Shown piece by piece: positions 32,105 to 45,580 of a DNA stretch of 64,000 nucleotides; position 1 is the first letter of the stretch, and each line of letters begins with the position of its first letter. The position numbers were made by a program, and so were the translations under genes. The notes below the pieces were generated by a model, which had not been told where the DNA came from, made no database searches, and saw only the letters and a list, made by a program, of their open reading frames with translations. Source of the DNA: Zanthoxylum bungeanum (taxonomy: Eukaryota; Streptophyta; Magnoliopsida; Sapindales; Rutaceae); contig SKCR01041548.1 in NCBI GenBank assembly GCA_019454045.1, positions 16,745-80,744 on the forward strand, read 5' to 3'.

Positions 32105-34930
32105 TAGACCCGGCCGGGGTTCGGTTCCGGTTCGGAACCGAACCGATCCGGCCGATTTCCGGTTCCACAAGTGTGGAACCGGAACCGAACCGGTTAAATT
32201 CGGTTCGGTTCCGGTTCCACACTTAAGTGGAACCGAAACACCGAACCGAACGGTTCGGTTCCGGTTCTGTTCGGTTCACAGAATTTTTTTTTTTTTGAAA
32301 ATTAATTAAAATAAATGAGATTAATTTTATAAATAAAAAAAATTTATTACATCGAAGAGCTTGAACTTAAATTTTTAAAAATTTAAGTTGCCTACGTATC
32401 CTCCAAGGGTGAGAGGAATCAAAGCTCACGTAGTTCCATTACAAGTTTTAGACATATCCCCTTTGTAAATTATAATTTTACAATTATCAATCATCATTAT
32501 CAGTTGATCATTCGGCTCCGGTTCCGCTTGCACTTGATGCAGAAGCATTATCGAACAAATCTTCAAAATCATCGGGGGCATCTTCTTGTTGTCTCAGATC
32601 AGCTCGAGTCCAATCATCCACACAAGCTGTTGCTTTTAGAGTGCTTGGATGTAATGAAGATCGCCTAGCTTCCAATATATTACCTCCCAAGCTGAAGGCT
32701 TGCTCAACCGCAACGGTGGAAATAGGTGCTGCCAAGATCTCTTTAGCAAAAATAGATAAAACATGATATATATTTTGATGCCGGTTCCACCATTCAAGGA
32801 TTTTAAAATTTTTACTGCATAAACTTTCATTAGAAAACTCAAAATTTGTAGATAAATAATTATCTAATTCAGGGTTATTAGTTGTTATCATATCCCTAGA
32901 TTTTTTATTTCGTTGCAATAACCAACGATCCATGCGATAAGTCTTGTGTGAATTACCGGTTCGCTACTACTAGATTGACCTAATGTTCCTAAGTTATATC
33001 TTACAATATAATCATTAAATAAAATAATTAAATCACTTCTTAATTTCGTCATTATGCTCGTAATATCAACATCATCTAATATTCCTAAATAACCATAGTA
33101 AGCTTGTAAATCATCATTCAAACCTTCTAATTTAAATCTAGGATCAAAAACAACAGTAATAAGATAAAGTAAAGGATTTTCTCTAAAATAATTCAACCAT
33201 TTTACCTTCATAGCAGTAATGGCTTCGAGCAAAACAATATCATTAGGGTCGTCACTGTCAACATGTTCATCGAGAGTGCCAACAATATTCAAACTCTCAA
33301 GAAGAAATAAATGTGATGTAGGATAATAAACACCGCTAAAAACTAAAGTAGCATCATTAAAAACTCTTAAAATAGCTAAAAAAATTTTACAAATATCCCA
33401 TTGACTAGGATAAAGTGTGATATTTTGAACATGTTGAGAAAAAAACTACATAATGCATCTTTGTATTGAAATGCTTGACATAAAAGAAAATAAGTAGAAT
33501 TCCAACGTGTTGGAACATCTTTTGAAATTTAATTGGTTTAATACCATTTATTTTGCAAAACTTGGTCCATTCTCTCCTAACTTGAGAATATGACCAAATA
33601 CAGTTAAATGCCGTTTTAATTGGATCAAGGAAAGGTGATAATAATTATAGTCCGTCTTGCACACATATGTTAAGGACATGACATGTACACGAATATGAAA
33701 AAATCGACCCCCTAAATTTGGTTCACATAAGGATTTTAAATCATGAATGGATGCAGTATTTGCAGATGCATAATCAAATCCAATTGTTAAAATTTTTTCT
33801 ACTAAACCATATTCATCAAAAATTACATTCATCATTCTATAAATATTATGTGCAGTATGTGGGTCATCAAAAACTCTAAATGCAATAAGTCTTTTTTGCA
33901 TGGTAAATGATGCATCAATCCAATGACAAGTCACACCCATGTATGAGTGTGTTTTGCCAATGGTCACTCCAAATATCAGAACATATAGAAATACGACATT
34001 TCATCTCTTTAAATATTTCATTTAAAATAATTTTACCATCTTTATATAATTTGAAAATATGACGTTTTGTTGTGTTTCGAGTCATTCTACATGCAGCAGA
34101 GTTTAAAGCATTATGCACGTAATTAGTAAAATGAAGTTTTTCACCAAAGCTTAAAGAAAGATGTGTCATACAAGTTAATTTCGCAAATTCTTCTCTATTT
34201 TTTGCATCAGAATATTTAAATAAATCTACACTACTCGTACCTCTACTAGATGATGCGTACCTGGCCATTTGAGTCTGCGTCGTATCAATGCCAATTCAAC
34301 CGGATGATGTTTTTCCATGTGCTTGATCATATTGCTGTATCCAGCAGAAAATTTATAGATAACCCCACAATAGTTGCAAATTGCTCGTTGTGAACCATCT
34401 TCTAGGCGTTCCAAAGTAAAATGAATTTTGAAAATATCCGAGGACCGATCCTTAACTTCTTAATCTCCGTGATTGTGCACTGACACTAGGGCCGCTCTCT
34501 TGGGTTGGCATATTTGACATTATGTTCTCAGATGAGCTTGCCATTTTTCGTTTGAGAAATTAGGAAGAAAAATAAGAAAATTTAATAATTGCGATGCGAA
34601 TGATAACAAATTAACAACTAAATGAATTGAGATTGAGAATAAGAATATAAGATTATAAGAGAATTGTATTGAAGTAAGATTGAGAATAAGAGAATTATAG
34701 AAAATGAGAGAGTTGAGAATTTGGTGTGATGAAATTATGAAAAATGAATCATATTTATAGAATTTTAGAATTGGGGCCCCAACGGCTAGTAGCCATTGGG
34801 GGCGTAGGGTTCCTGTTGGAACCCTACAGTTCCACCGGTTCGGACCGGTTCGAGTTGGGGTGGAACCCCAACCGAACCGGTCCCCTTCCGGTTCGGTTTC
34901 GGTTCCGAACCGGAACCTTGGCCGGGTCTA
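32105..34930 (-). mobile_element. hAT-1: hAT transposon with degenerate transposase
   Basis: The 2826-bp element has TAGACCCGGCC/GGCCGGGTCTA ends and a perfect 8-bp duplication CTAGTTGC (32097-32104 and 34931-34938). Subterminal regions are rich in ACCGGTTCGG/GGTTCCAC palindromes. The promoter side is on the right, and the transposase reads right to left. hAT-2 is a deleted relative. Confidence 0.92.
32508..34414 (-). pseudogene. hAT-1 transposase, frameshifted
   Basis: Read on the minus strand. 34414-34226 holds a BED-type zinc finger (CNYC, then HMEKHH). 34268-33915 holds the first catalytic region (SDIW). 33967-33548 holds the second aspartate region (GFDYASAN). 33292-32888 holds FDPRFKL and the linker. 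32933-32508 holds the dimerisation domain (STVAVEQAFSLGGN) and an acidic tail. All domains of a RICESLEEPER/Tam3-like transposase are present in order but in at least four frames, so no full protein is made. The first frameshift lies right after the BED finger. Confidence 0.88.
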
Positions 34931-35931
34931 CTAGTTGCTAGTGATCCGATATATGCTTCGTACGGGGCAGACACAATTCCAGCCCCGGGCCTAGCATGTA
35001 ACATCAGATACTGGATCGTAATACGCAATACATTGTATACTACGCTTGATATAGATTTTATATATTCCATGTTGAATATATTTCTGGAGAATTAGGTAGG
35101 CATGGTGCTTTGTTAGAAGCCAACCATGTCTTGTAAATCGGTAAGAATGTGGTACCGGGTACGCACATGTTCGGATAGTCCGATAACCGTATTTACTGCC
35201 AACATATCCATGGATCTCTTGGGTCGCTTCCTAAAGATTCACCGATGACATTTGACTCGAACATAATTAATCTGGGATTAATTATGAGAGAGAAAATTAA
35301 TCTGGGATTAATTAAGGCAAGAATTAATCTGGGATTAATTATCAGAGAAATAATTAATCTGGGATTAATTGTGTAGAGAATTTATCTGGGATTAAATTCG
35401 TTGAGAGGAGAGAACGTGATTAATTTAGAATTAATCGGCAAAATGAATTTAATAGTGAAATTAGATTTTACTATTTAATTAATTGGGCTAAAATAATATA
35501 TTAGATATATTAATTGAAATTGGATTTCAATGCGGAATTAAATTAGATTTTAATTCTAGCGAACGAATTAATTTAGAATTAATTCGCAAGCGACTTTCGT
35601 AATAATTTTTTGAGGCATCATTATTTAAATTAAATTGGATTTAATTACGTCGAGAGGGAAAATTCGTTTAGTCGGATTAAACGAACCGGGCCCAAAGTGT
35701 GTTGTGTAAGTCAACTTGAATTTTGAATTCAAAGTGGTGGGACCCACTCACTTACATCAACTAGTCATTATTTGATGGAAGTGGTTGGCATTATAAATTG
35801 GATTTATTCAACCAACACATCAACCAAGTCATAACTTTTGCTTTATGTTTTGGAAACAAAAATCAATTATTCATCTTCTCTCTTCTTAGCAAAACTGTTA
35901 GTGCGAAAATTGCATGTGTAGGACACTAACA

Positions 35932-38218
35932 ATGGTATCAGAGCCATCCTAAGTTTGATTTGAATCCTAGGGTTTATGGACTTTAATTTGGGGATTTTAT
36001 GTTTGGAGCATAATTTGCCTAAATTGATTGTGTGGTTATGTTTATATAATGTTGAATTGGATTTGTGCATTGATGGATTTGTGAAAAATTGATTAGATCA
36101 AAAATCCTCAAATCCTTTGACATGGCCGAATATACCCTAGGTTGTGCTCATGGTGATTTTTTGAAAATTTGACAATTGGATGTGTTGTTGGCATGAAATG
36201 TATGTTAGATGTTGATTTAATTGGATTGAAATCAAATTGCATGATGAATCCTTGCCAAAACCGTGAGCCTGAGCATGTTGTAGAATTGATTTTGCTTCAA
36301 TTTATGTTGGACATGAATTGGAATTAATGAGCATGATTTATTGGATTAATTAGTGTTTTGGAAACATTAGATTAGTTGATTAATTATGTTAAATACATTT
36401 TAATAAAAATTAATATGATATTTAGAATATTATGTTAATTTGTATTAGTCTTTAAATTTGGAATTTATTAAATTGGGCTAATTTGGTGTATTTGGGCTTA
36501 ATGAGCTTGGTTGGGCCAAGTTTGATTTTGGACAATTGGGTTGGATCCAATTGGGCTTAAAACCATTTCCATGAAGTCTAAAAAAGGACATTGGGCCTTT
36601 AAAAAAATTTAATTTGGCCTAATGGGCCTAAATTGATTTTTTCCATATGGTGATTCCTATTTGGGCATTGGCATCTTCGGTTTGATCCATAATGGCCAAA
36701 GCCAATGCCTAAAGAATTAATTAAAAGCTCATTGGACTTTAATTAAATAGTATTGGATACTAATTGGGCCTTTGAGACCCATGAAGATTGGATTTGGAAT
36801 CCAAGTCTAAAAGACACTATTAAAAGTGTAATTATTCAATTTGCAATTAAATAAGAATTAGTATTGGATACAATTTAAATTGGATTTAAAATTGTAGTTC
36901 GATATAATTCAAGAATACTTACTTTGAGTATTTATTCTTAAACGAGTTGGACTCGCGCAAATCAAATCGTTGTTTGAACATTGGATGGTCATTAATTCAA
37001 AGATTAATTAATTGGATTACATTGATTGAATAACATGCTTTGTGTGAATACTTGGATGTATTGTATGAATAATGTATATCGGATGGATATTAGAAGAGTG
37101 AGGGCAATTTTGGAAATTGGTGTAATAAATTTAGAATTTATTAAATTGGACCTGCGTGTCCAGCCTATATCTCTATTCTCTTTATATTTCTCTTCTCACC
37201 AATTCGCCTCAATGCAAATGAGGTTTCTTTAATTTATTATGTAATTAGGTAGAAGTATGAATAATGTTAGCTGGAGAGAGGAAATTGAGAGATTTGTTAT
37301 AGGAACAATTTGTTATATATCCATCCGCATATCGTTATTAATTTATTTCGCGCCTTATTATGCTTTTAGAATGAATGTTTAAGGGTGTATGATGGGACTT
37401 AATCAAAGATAATAAATTGGTTGCCAATTTTCGCGAAAAACCATCAATATATATTAAGTGTTTTCCTTTTATTGAGTGGTTCTCTCTCAAGATCCAAGAT
37501 TGGCATTGGTTTGTTGGCCAAAGTCAATACCATTGTCCATCGCGGATGTGTTTGAACCACGAAAGCTTTGTTCTATATCGCATGTCTTGGGCGGTTGTGA
37601 CTTGTTGGCCAAAGTCAAGGTCACTTCTAGTTCATCGACGTGGATTACGAAGCTATCCCACTGTCAATGGGTCGCGCTTAACTGGAATCATTAAATTTGT
37701 TGAGCCAAAGCCAAGGCTTAGTTGATTCAGAGGAAAATGTTAGGAAATATATTGGATATATTTATATATATTGGATATATCTTTCGAACTTGGAGGTCCA
37801 CCTACCGGATCTAGGAATTGGATGGGATCCAATTGATCTTAGAGATCTACCTAGTTAAGTTTCATACAGCTTGTTGGCCAAAGTCAAGGTTGTGTGTTAT
37901 TTAACATGATCCTACCCCACTAGGAAACTAGGTTTCCCGAGTACTCCACAGAGGGTTAGAGGCTCGCCGAAAAATAGTGGGAGGCAAGTATTAAATTTGC
38001 AATTTCATTTAAATTCTTACAATACACGCTCTTTTATTTTATTTATCGTTGTTATAAATATATTAGTTGGACTAATATTTAATATTGCTTTCTTTGAACA
38101 GTTAGACTGTACTAACACTACTCTATTTGTAGTTGGTTATATAGTTGGACTATAATAGCCATTACATTTTGAGTGTACCCGAAATCGTTGATTGGATAGT
38201 TGAACTATTGCAATCGAG
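35932..38218 (+). other. PBS and 5' leader of copia E (non-coding)
   Basis: TGGTATCAGAGC begins at 35933. The leader is collinear with that of D, including the four TTGGCCAAAGTCAAG-type motifs (near 37512, 37607, 37700, 37873). No gene is visible. Confidence 0.75.
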
Positions 38219-39291
38219 ATGGCTGGAAAGATTAGCGTCAAAAGACATAATCCTGGGTGAAAATGTCTTTAACAACGTAAATTTTGCAGATTAGGAAATG
38301 AATCTCAGGATAGTCCTGGGAGCTGAGAAGTTACTCTTTTGGATAGAGAATCCTCTCGTGCCCTCAGCCCGGAATTGAGCAAATAGTAGAGCATGAGCTT
38401 AGGAAGACTCATCGTGATGATAACTTTAGTTCTCAATCTGTTATGCTTGCCGCAATGACTCCTTAATGTCGTCGTCAGAACTAATGATTAGATCCTTATA
38501 TCATGATGTTGAAATTAAAGGATCTTCATAGATCTAACCTTAGATCTTGGAAATATAAATTGCAAAAGGAAGCTCTTTTGCTCGCGTATGTCAGAGGGTA
38601 CATCTATCGAGCACTAGGTGTCGCAGATGATTGCTGACATCGAACAGCTAGGTTAGTTGGGCATTACTTACGAGGCCGAGACTTCTATAGATTTTATCTT
38701 ACAGTCTCTGCCCGAATGCTGGAGCAGGTTAGTTGGGCATTACTTACGAGGCCGAGACTTCTATAGATTTTATCTTACAGTCTCTGCCCGAATGCTGGAG
38801 CAGGTTCATCATGAACCAAGAGAAAACTCTTGGAGAGTTAATGGCTATGCTCAAAGAGGCTGAGCCAGAGCTTCCAAAAGGGCAAGAAGCATCTTACTTC
38901 GACATCCTAGAAGGCCAATGCTTGGCCGAAGGCTTCTAAGGGTGTGAAGAAAAGAGCAAAGTCAAAAGTGTCACAGTCTTCTGCGAAGACAAATGACATA
39001 TCCCAACACGTCTGCCTAAACTGTGGAGAACGGGGTCACTGGAAGCGTGACTGCCGTATGGACAAGGCAGACATGAAGGATGTGAAGACGAGCATGGCTC
39101 CGACTTTAGGTATGTTTGTTATAAACATGTCCACTACTAGTTTTAAAAATTGGATTTTTGATACTGGATGTGGTACATACATATGTACTGATGTGCGGGA
39201 TCTACTGATTAGCAGGAGACTGGCTTCAGATGAGATCGACCTGCGAGTCAGAAATGGGTCGAGAGTCGTTGTTTTAGCTGTGGGGACCTAA
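38219..39291 (+). pseudogene. Copia E gag-protease, degenerate
   Basis: It starts MAGKIS at 38219 and shares with D the TAA after MTP and the one-base insertion before the MSEGT-equivalent. A 76-bp tandem duplication (38651-38802) further disrupts the frame. The zinc knuckle is complete (CLNCGERGHWKRDC) and the protease motif IFDTGCGTYIC is intact within a 115-codon frame at 38944-39291. Confidence 0.85.
38651..38802 (+). repeat. 76-bp perfect-looking tandem duplication in copia E gag
   Basis: The segment starting GGTTAGTTGGGCATTACTTA at 38651 is repeated at 38727, after GGAGCA. D and F have one copy. The two copies read identically, so the duplication is recent, and 76 bases is not a multiple of three. 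Confidence 0.9.
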
Positions 39292-41480
39292 GTTTTGGAA
39301 CTGAACTTTGATATGTACTTAAATTAGGAAACTGTTATAATGTACCTAGTTTGGCTAGAAACATTATCTCTATATCTAGTTTAACCTGTTGCGGGTAAAC
39401 CTTTATGTTCCAGAAAACTGGGTGTTTTTGTTTATAACGATGATATTGAGATATACACATTAGATGTGAATAATAATATTTATATTTCGAATATAAATAA
39501 ATCTCAAACATAAAATATGACAAACAAAAGGCTAAAACTGAGTAAATCAGATGAGACTTATTTGTGGCATTGTTTGAGACACATTAACAAGAATCGTATA
39601 TCCACTCTTTGGAAGAATGGATATATGGACGAATTTGATCTTAATTTATATGATGTCTGCGAATCTTGTTTATTAGGCAAATTGCCTAAAACGTTTTTTA
39701 GCGGTAAAAGTGTACATGTCACCGAGATGTTAGCCCTCGTTCATGGTGACGTATGTGGGCCCATGTCTAGCTAGGCTAGAGATGGATATGAATACTTCAT
39801 AACCTTTTCGGATGTTGCATCATGTTATGGTTATGTGTATCTTATGACACACAAATCGGAAACTTTTGATAAATTCAAATAGTTTCGACATGAAGTAGAA
39901 AAATAGACCGGTAAAAGTATTAAAATATTATGGTTGGACCGTGGTGGAAAATAATTAAGCAATAAGTTTCTCGATTACTTGAAAGAGTATGGTATTCTTT
40001 CATAGTGGACTCCTCCCGGAACACCTCAATTGAGAGGTGTGTCCGAACGGAGAAACCAGACTTTGTTGGACATGGTTAGGTTAATAATGAGTCGCAATAA
40101 GCTACCAATTTCCTTCACGGGATACGCATTGAACAGTGCAATACTTATTTTGAATAAGGTTCCGTCAAAGTCTGTTGGACGGACCCCATATGAAATATGG
40201 ACAGGAAAGAATCTGGGTTTCTCATTCCTGAAGATTTGGGAATGCTGGGCATACGTTTGGATGGTTCCAAACTAGAACCCAAATCGGATAAGTGCCTATT
40301 TGTAATTGGTTATCCTAGGGAAACCAATTTCCACAACCCACTAGAGAACAAAAATATTTATTGCTTTCCATGCGGTTTTCCTTAGAGGAATTCCTAAATG
40401 CAGTGGTAAATGGGAGGAAAATAAAACTCGATGAAAATTGGAGTACTACTGTTCTTGGCACCTATCCCCTCACGGAACATGAACAGTTCATTAGGGATGA
40501 GATTGTTCCACAATCTTCTAATACACAAGAACCGCGTAGGTCGGAGCGAGTCTGAAAATAACCTAATGTAGATATGAATCTTATTGAGGAAGATGAACCG
40601 ACTACGTATGAGGTAGAGATACAAGGTATCGACTCCGCTTTAATGCAATGTGCCATGAAATCTGAAATGGATTCCATGTATACAACCAAGTTTGGACACT
40701 AGTTGATGTACCGGAAGGCATTATGCCTATTGGTAGCAATTGAGTCTTCATAGTGAAGACAAACATGGATGTCAACATACAAACGTACAAAGCTAGACTT
40801 GTTGCGAAAGGGTATCGTTATCAACATGGTGTCGATTACGACGAAACCTTTTACCATTTGCCATGATTAAATCCATTCGAATAATGCTTGCTAATGCTGC
40901 ATGTTTCGATTATGAAATATGGCAAATGGACGTGAAACCCGCTTTCCTTAACGAAAACCTTTTGGAGGAAATTTACAACATCCTGACGGTTTTGTAGTGC
41001 CATGAGATTGAGAACATGAGGTGACTGGGATCACCGATGCAAGTTTCCAAACCGATAAAGGCGACTGTAAGTCGCAATAAAGGTACATATTTTGTTTGAA
41101 TAACGGAACAGTGAGCTGAAATCTTCCAAGCAAGATATTGTTGCCGATTCAACAACAAAAGCAGAATATATTACTGCGGCTGAGGCAGCAAAAGAATCAT
41201 TTTGGATCTATAAAACTCCTAATTGGATTAGGAGTAGTTCTGTTAGCATCTGAACTGGGCTACAGCATAGGCTAAAGAATTACGGTCTCATCAATGATCT
41301 AGGTATTTACTTCAATGGTTTCATCTGATTTTACAGATCATATATCATGGCGATGTCAAGATCGAAAATATCGTTTCAGATGATAACCTTGCATATCCGC
41401 TAGCGAAAGCGATTTCTCAACATAAGCATGGGTGACCCGTACATAGTTCAGGTGTTAGACACTTGAGTGATTGGCTATAG
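39292..41480 (+). pseudogene. Copia E pol remnant with a large RT deletion
   Basis: The GAG-pre-integrase segment is at 39517-39770 and the integrase core at 39770-40280 (GVSERRN retained, TAG after GPMSS shared with D and A). The RT start runs to 41000. At 41001 the sequence jumps from TTTTGTAGTGCC to GAGATTGAGAAC. About 600 bases present in D (30285-30888), including the YVDD region, are missing. RNase H follows to about 41440. Confidence 0.85.
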
Positions 41481-41494
41481 GCCAAGTGGGAGAT

Positions 41495-43427
41495 TGTTGG
41501 ACAATTATGACCCATAGCATCACTATTTGTGAAAGACATGGTGTTCTTTGTACAAATTAACTATGTGACAAAGAAAATTGCTCTTTTATCATTTTGTAAT
41601 TGGATTACTCGGATATACAACTGATAAAAGTCCATATGATTAGTACCGGATTAATAAGATATGAGACAATATTAATCCACGAAAGGTTTAATCATTAAAT
41701 ATCCATAGCCGTAGTATTATCGAGACTAGACATCGATAATGCGGAATAGGCTAGTATTACACTTGTGCGCGTTATGGAAGCTTAACGGCATAGTTCTCAT
41801 ATATTTAAGTATTAGATACTTATGCAAGTTTGATAGGAAGTTCTGTTAGCCGTTGGATCGGGAATAGCTTTGCTCTGGATAGACCCATTCGGAGTCCCAT
41901 TGGTATTATGACTATGTGTCTATGGGAATCCGAATCAGGGTAGGTGTATGTGGTCTTAACCTGAGACTTGCATCGCTAATACTTGCGACAATCAGTATAC
42001 TTTGGTTTTGGTCGACCGGAGCTTTAACATGTTCTGTGTACGCCTCTTCTGGGTATAGTGAATAATCATAGTGTATTGGGTGTGATGTCATGATGGAAAT
42101 ATCACTTCAGTCATATGGAGATGATGATCACGCAGGGATACAGAATTAGTACTCTTAAATGCTATAGCTATCGGGATAGTATGACTAGGTCATGATTATC
42201 CGATTATAGAGACTAGTTGCTAGTGATTCGATATATGCTTCGTACGGGGCAGACACAATTCCAGCCCCAGGCCTAGCATGTGACATCAGATACTGGATCG
42301 TAATACGCAATACATTGTATACTACGCTTGATATAGATTATATATATTCCATGTTGAATATATTTCTGGAGAATTGGGTAGGCACGGTGCTTTGCTAGAA
42401 GCCAACCATGTCTTGTAAATCGGAAAGAACGTTGTACGGGTATGCACGTGTCCGGATAGTCCGATGACCGTATTTACTGCCAACATATCCAGGGATCTCT
42501 TGGGTCACTTCCCACAGATTCACCGATGATATTTGACTCGAACAGAATTAATCTGGGATTAATTATGAGAGAGAAAATTAATCTGGGATTAATTACGGCA
42601 AGATTTAATCTGAGATTAATTATCAGAGAGAGAATTAATCTGAGATTTATTGCGTCGAGAATTTATCTGGGATTAAATTCGTCGAGAGGAGAGAACGCGA
42701 TTAATTTAGAATTAATCGGCAAAATGAATTTAATAGTGAAATTAGATTTTACTATTTAATTAATTGGGCTAAAATAATATATTAGATATATTAATTGAAA
42801 TTAGATTTCAATGCGGAATTAAATTGGATTTTAATTCTAGCGAACGAATTAATTTAGAATTAATTCGTAAGCGACTTTCGTAATAATTTTGCGAGGCATT
42901 ATTATTTAAATTAAATTGGATTTAATTACGTCGCGACGGAAAATTCGTTTAGTCGGATTAAACGAACCGGGCCCAAAGTGTATTGTCTAAGTCAACTTGA
43001 ATTTTGAATTCAAATAGGTGGAACCCACTCACTTACATCAACTAGTCACTATTTGATGGAAGTGGTTGGCATAATAAATTGGATTTATTCAACCAACAAA
43101 TCAACCAAGTCATAACTTTTACTTTATGTTTTGGAAACAAAAATCAACTATTCATCTTCTCTATTCTTAGCAAAACCGTGAGCCTCCTCTTCTCCCATGG
43201 AATTTTGTTGCAAAAATTTCATCAAGCTAGCACTTAATGGAGTCAACTTAGGTGATAGGGAAACTCACCCTTGAGTTTGGAATGCAAGAGAAAGCTTGGA
43301 GCTTCCACACATCCATGAAAACTTTTGAATCTCAACCGATCAAAGTAAGTAATTTCCGCAATTTGTCTTTGATTTATTCACACACAAATCATCTTAGTGA
43401 TCTTGTGGCATGTGTAGGACACTAACA
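41495..43427 (+). repeat. Third LTR of the array, shared by E and F
   Basis: The LTR is 1933 bp, TGTTGGACAATT to GACACTAACA, preceded by AAGTGGGAGAT and followed by TGGTATCAGAGC. It contains the palindrome array (about 42546-42681) and the 3' segment that the second LTR lacks. Confidence 0.9.
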
Positions 43428-45580
43428 ATGGTATCAGAGCCATCCTAAGTTTGATTTGAATCCTAGGGTTTATGGACTTTAATTTGGGGATTTTGTGTTT
43501 GGATCATGATTTGCCTAAATTGATTGTATGGTTATGTTTATATAATGTTGAATTGGATTTGTGCATTGATGTATTTGTGAAAATTTGATTAGATCAAAAA
43601 TACTCAAATCCTTTGACATGGCCGAATATACCCTAGGTTGTGCTCATGGTGATTTTTTGAAAATTTGACAATTGGATGTGTTGTTGGCATGAAATGTATG
43701 TTAGATGTTGATTTAATTGGATTGAAATCAAATTGCATGATGAATCCTTGCCAAAACCGTGAGCCTAAGCATGTTGTAGAATTGATTTTACTTCAATTTA
43801 TGTTGGACATGAATTGGAGTTAATGAGCATGATTAATTGGATTAATTAGTGTTTTGGAAATATTAGATTAGTTGATTAATTATGTTAAATACACTTTAAT
43901 AAAAAAATAATATGATATTTAGAATATTATGTTGATTTGTATTAGTCTTTAAATTTGGAATTTATTAAATGGGCTAATTTGGTGTATTTGGGCTTAATGG
44001 GCTTGGTTGGGCCAAGTTTGGTTTTGGACAAATGGGTTGGATCCAATTGGGCCTAAAACCATTTCCATAAAGTCCAAAATATGACATTGGGCCTTTAAAA
44101 AAATTTAATTTGGCCTAAATTGATTTTGGCATAGGGTGATTACTATTTGGGCCTTGGCATCTTGTGTTTGATCCATAATGGCCAAAGCCAATGCCTAAAG
44201 AATTAATTAAAAGCTCATTGAACTTTAATTGTATAGTATTGGATACTATTTAGGCCTTTGAGACCCATGAAGATTGGATTTGGAATCCAAGTCTAAAAGG
44301 CACTATTAAAAGTGTAATTATTTAATTTGAAATTAAATAAGAATTAGTATTGGATACAATTTAAATTGGATTTAAAATTGTAGTTCGATATAATTCAAGA
44401 ATACGTACTTTGAGTATTTATTCTTAAATGTGTTGGACTCGCGCAAATCAAATCGTTGTTGGAACATTGGATGGTCATTAATTCAAAGATTAATTAATTG
44501 GATTAGATTGATTGAATAACATGCTTTGTGTGAATACTTGGATGTATTGTATGAATAATGTATATCGGATGGATATTAGAAGGGTGAGGGAAATTTTGGA
44601 AATTATTGTAATAAATTTAGAATTTATTAAATTGGACATGCGTGTCCAGCCTATTATCTCTATTCTATTTGTATTTCTCTTCTCACCAATTCCCCTCAAT
44701 GCAAATGAGGTTTCTTTAATGTATTATGTAATTAGGTATAAGTATGAATAGTGCTAGCTGGAGAGAGGAAATGGAGAGATTTGTTATAGGAACAATTTGT
44801 TATATATCAATCCGCATATCGTTATTAATTTATTTTGCGCCTTATTATGCTTTTAGAATGCATGTTTAAGGGTGCATGATGAGACCTAATCAAAGATAAT
44901 AAATTGGTTGCCAATTTACGCGAAAAAACCTCAATATATATTAAGTGTTTTCCTTCCATTGAGTGATTCTCTCTCAAGATCCAAGATTGGCATTGGTTTG
45001 TTGGCCAAAGTCAAGACCATTGTCCATCGCGAATGTGTTTGAACCACGAAAGCTTTGTTCTATATCGCATGTCTTGGGCGGTTGTGACTTGTTGGCCAAA
45101 CTCAAGGTCACTTCTAGTTCATCGACGTGGATTACGAAGCTATCCCACTGTCAATGGGTCGCGCTTAACTGGAATCATTAAGTTTTTTGAGCCAAATCCA
45201 ATGCTTAGTTGATTCAGTGGAAAAAGTTAGGAAATATATGGGATATATTTACATATATTGGATATATGTTTCAGACTTGGAGGTCCACCTACCGGTTCTA
45301 GAAATTGGATGAGATCCAATTGATCTTAGAGATATACCTAGTTAAGTTTCATACAGCTTGTTGGCCAAAGTCAAGGTTGTGTGTTATTTAACGGGATCCT
45401 AGCCCACTAGGAAACTAGGTTTCCCGAGTACTCCACAGAGGGTTAGAGGCTCGCTGGAAAATATTGGGAGGCAAGTATTAAATTTGCAATTTCCTTTAAA
45501 TACTTACCAATACACGCTCTTTTATTTTATTTATCGTTGTTATAAATATATTAGTTGGACTAATATTTAATATTGCTTTC
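43428..45580 (+). other. PBS and 5' leader of copia F (non-coding)
   Basis: The segment is collinear with the D and E leaders, with the four spaced motifs at about 45001-45375. It is interrupted at 45580 by G2, whose left target duplication CTTTC is 45576-45580, and resumes at 62932. Confidence 0.8.

Larger units (their letters stand above)
31381..35931 (+). repeat. Second LTR of the array, shared by D and E, carrying hAT-1
   Basis: The LTR runs from TGTTGGACAATT to GACACTAACA. Minus the hAT (2826 bp) and its 8-bp duplication it is about 1.72 kb. Relative to the first and third LTRs it lacks roughly 200 bp near its 3' end (after AGCAAAACTGT). A PPT on its left and a PBS on its right show that both neighbouring units use it. 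Confidence 0.88.

Noticed and set aside
32888..33292. Separate host gene with an FDPRFKL segment
   Set aside because: It is the middle of the hAT-1 transposase, in order between catalytic and dimerisation parts, and is duplicated in hAT-2.
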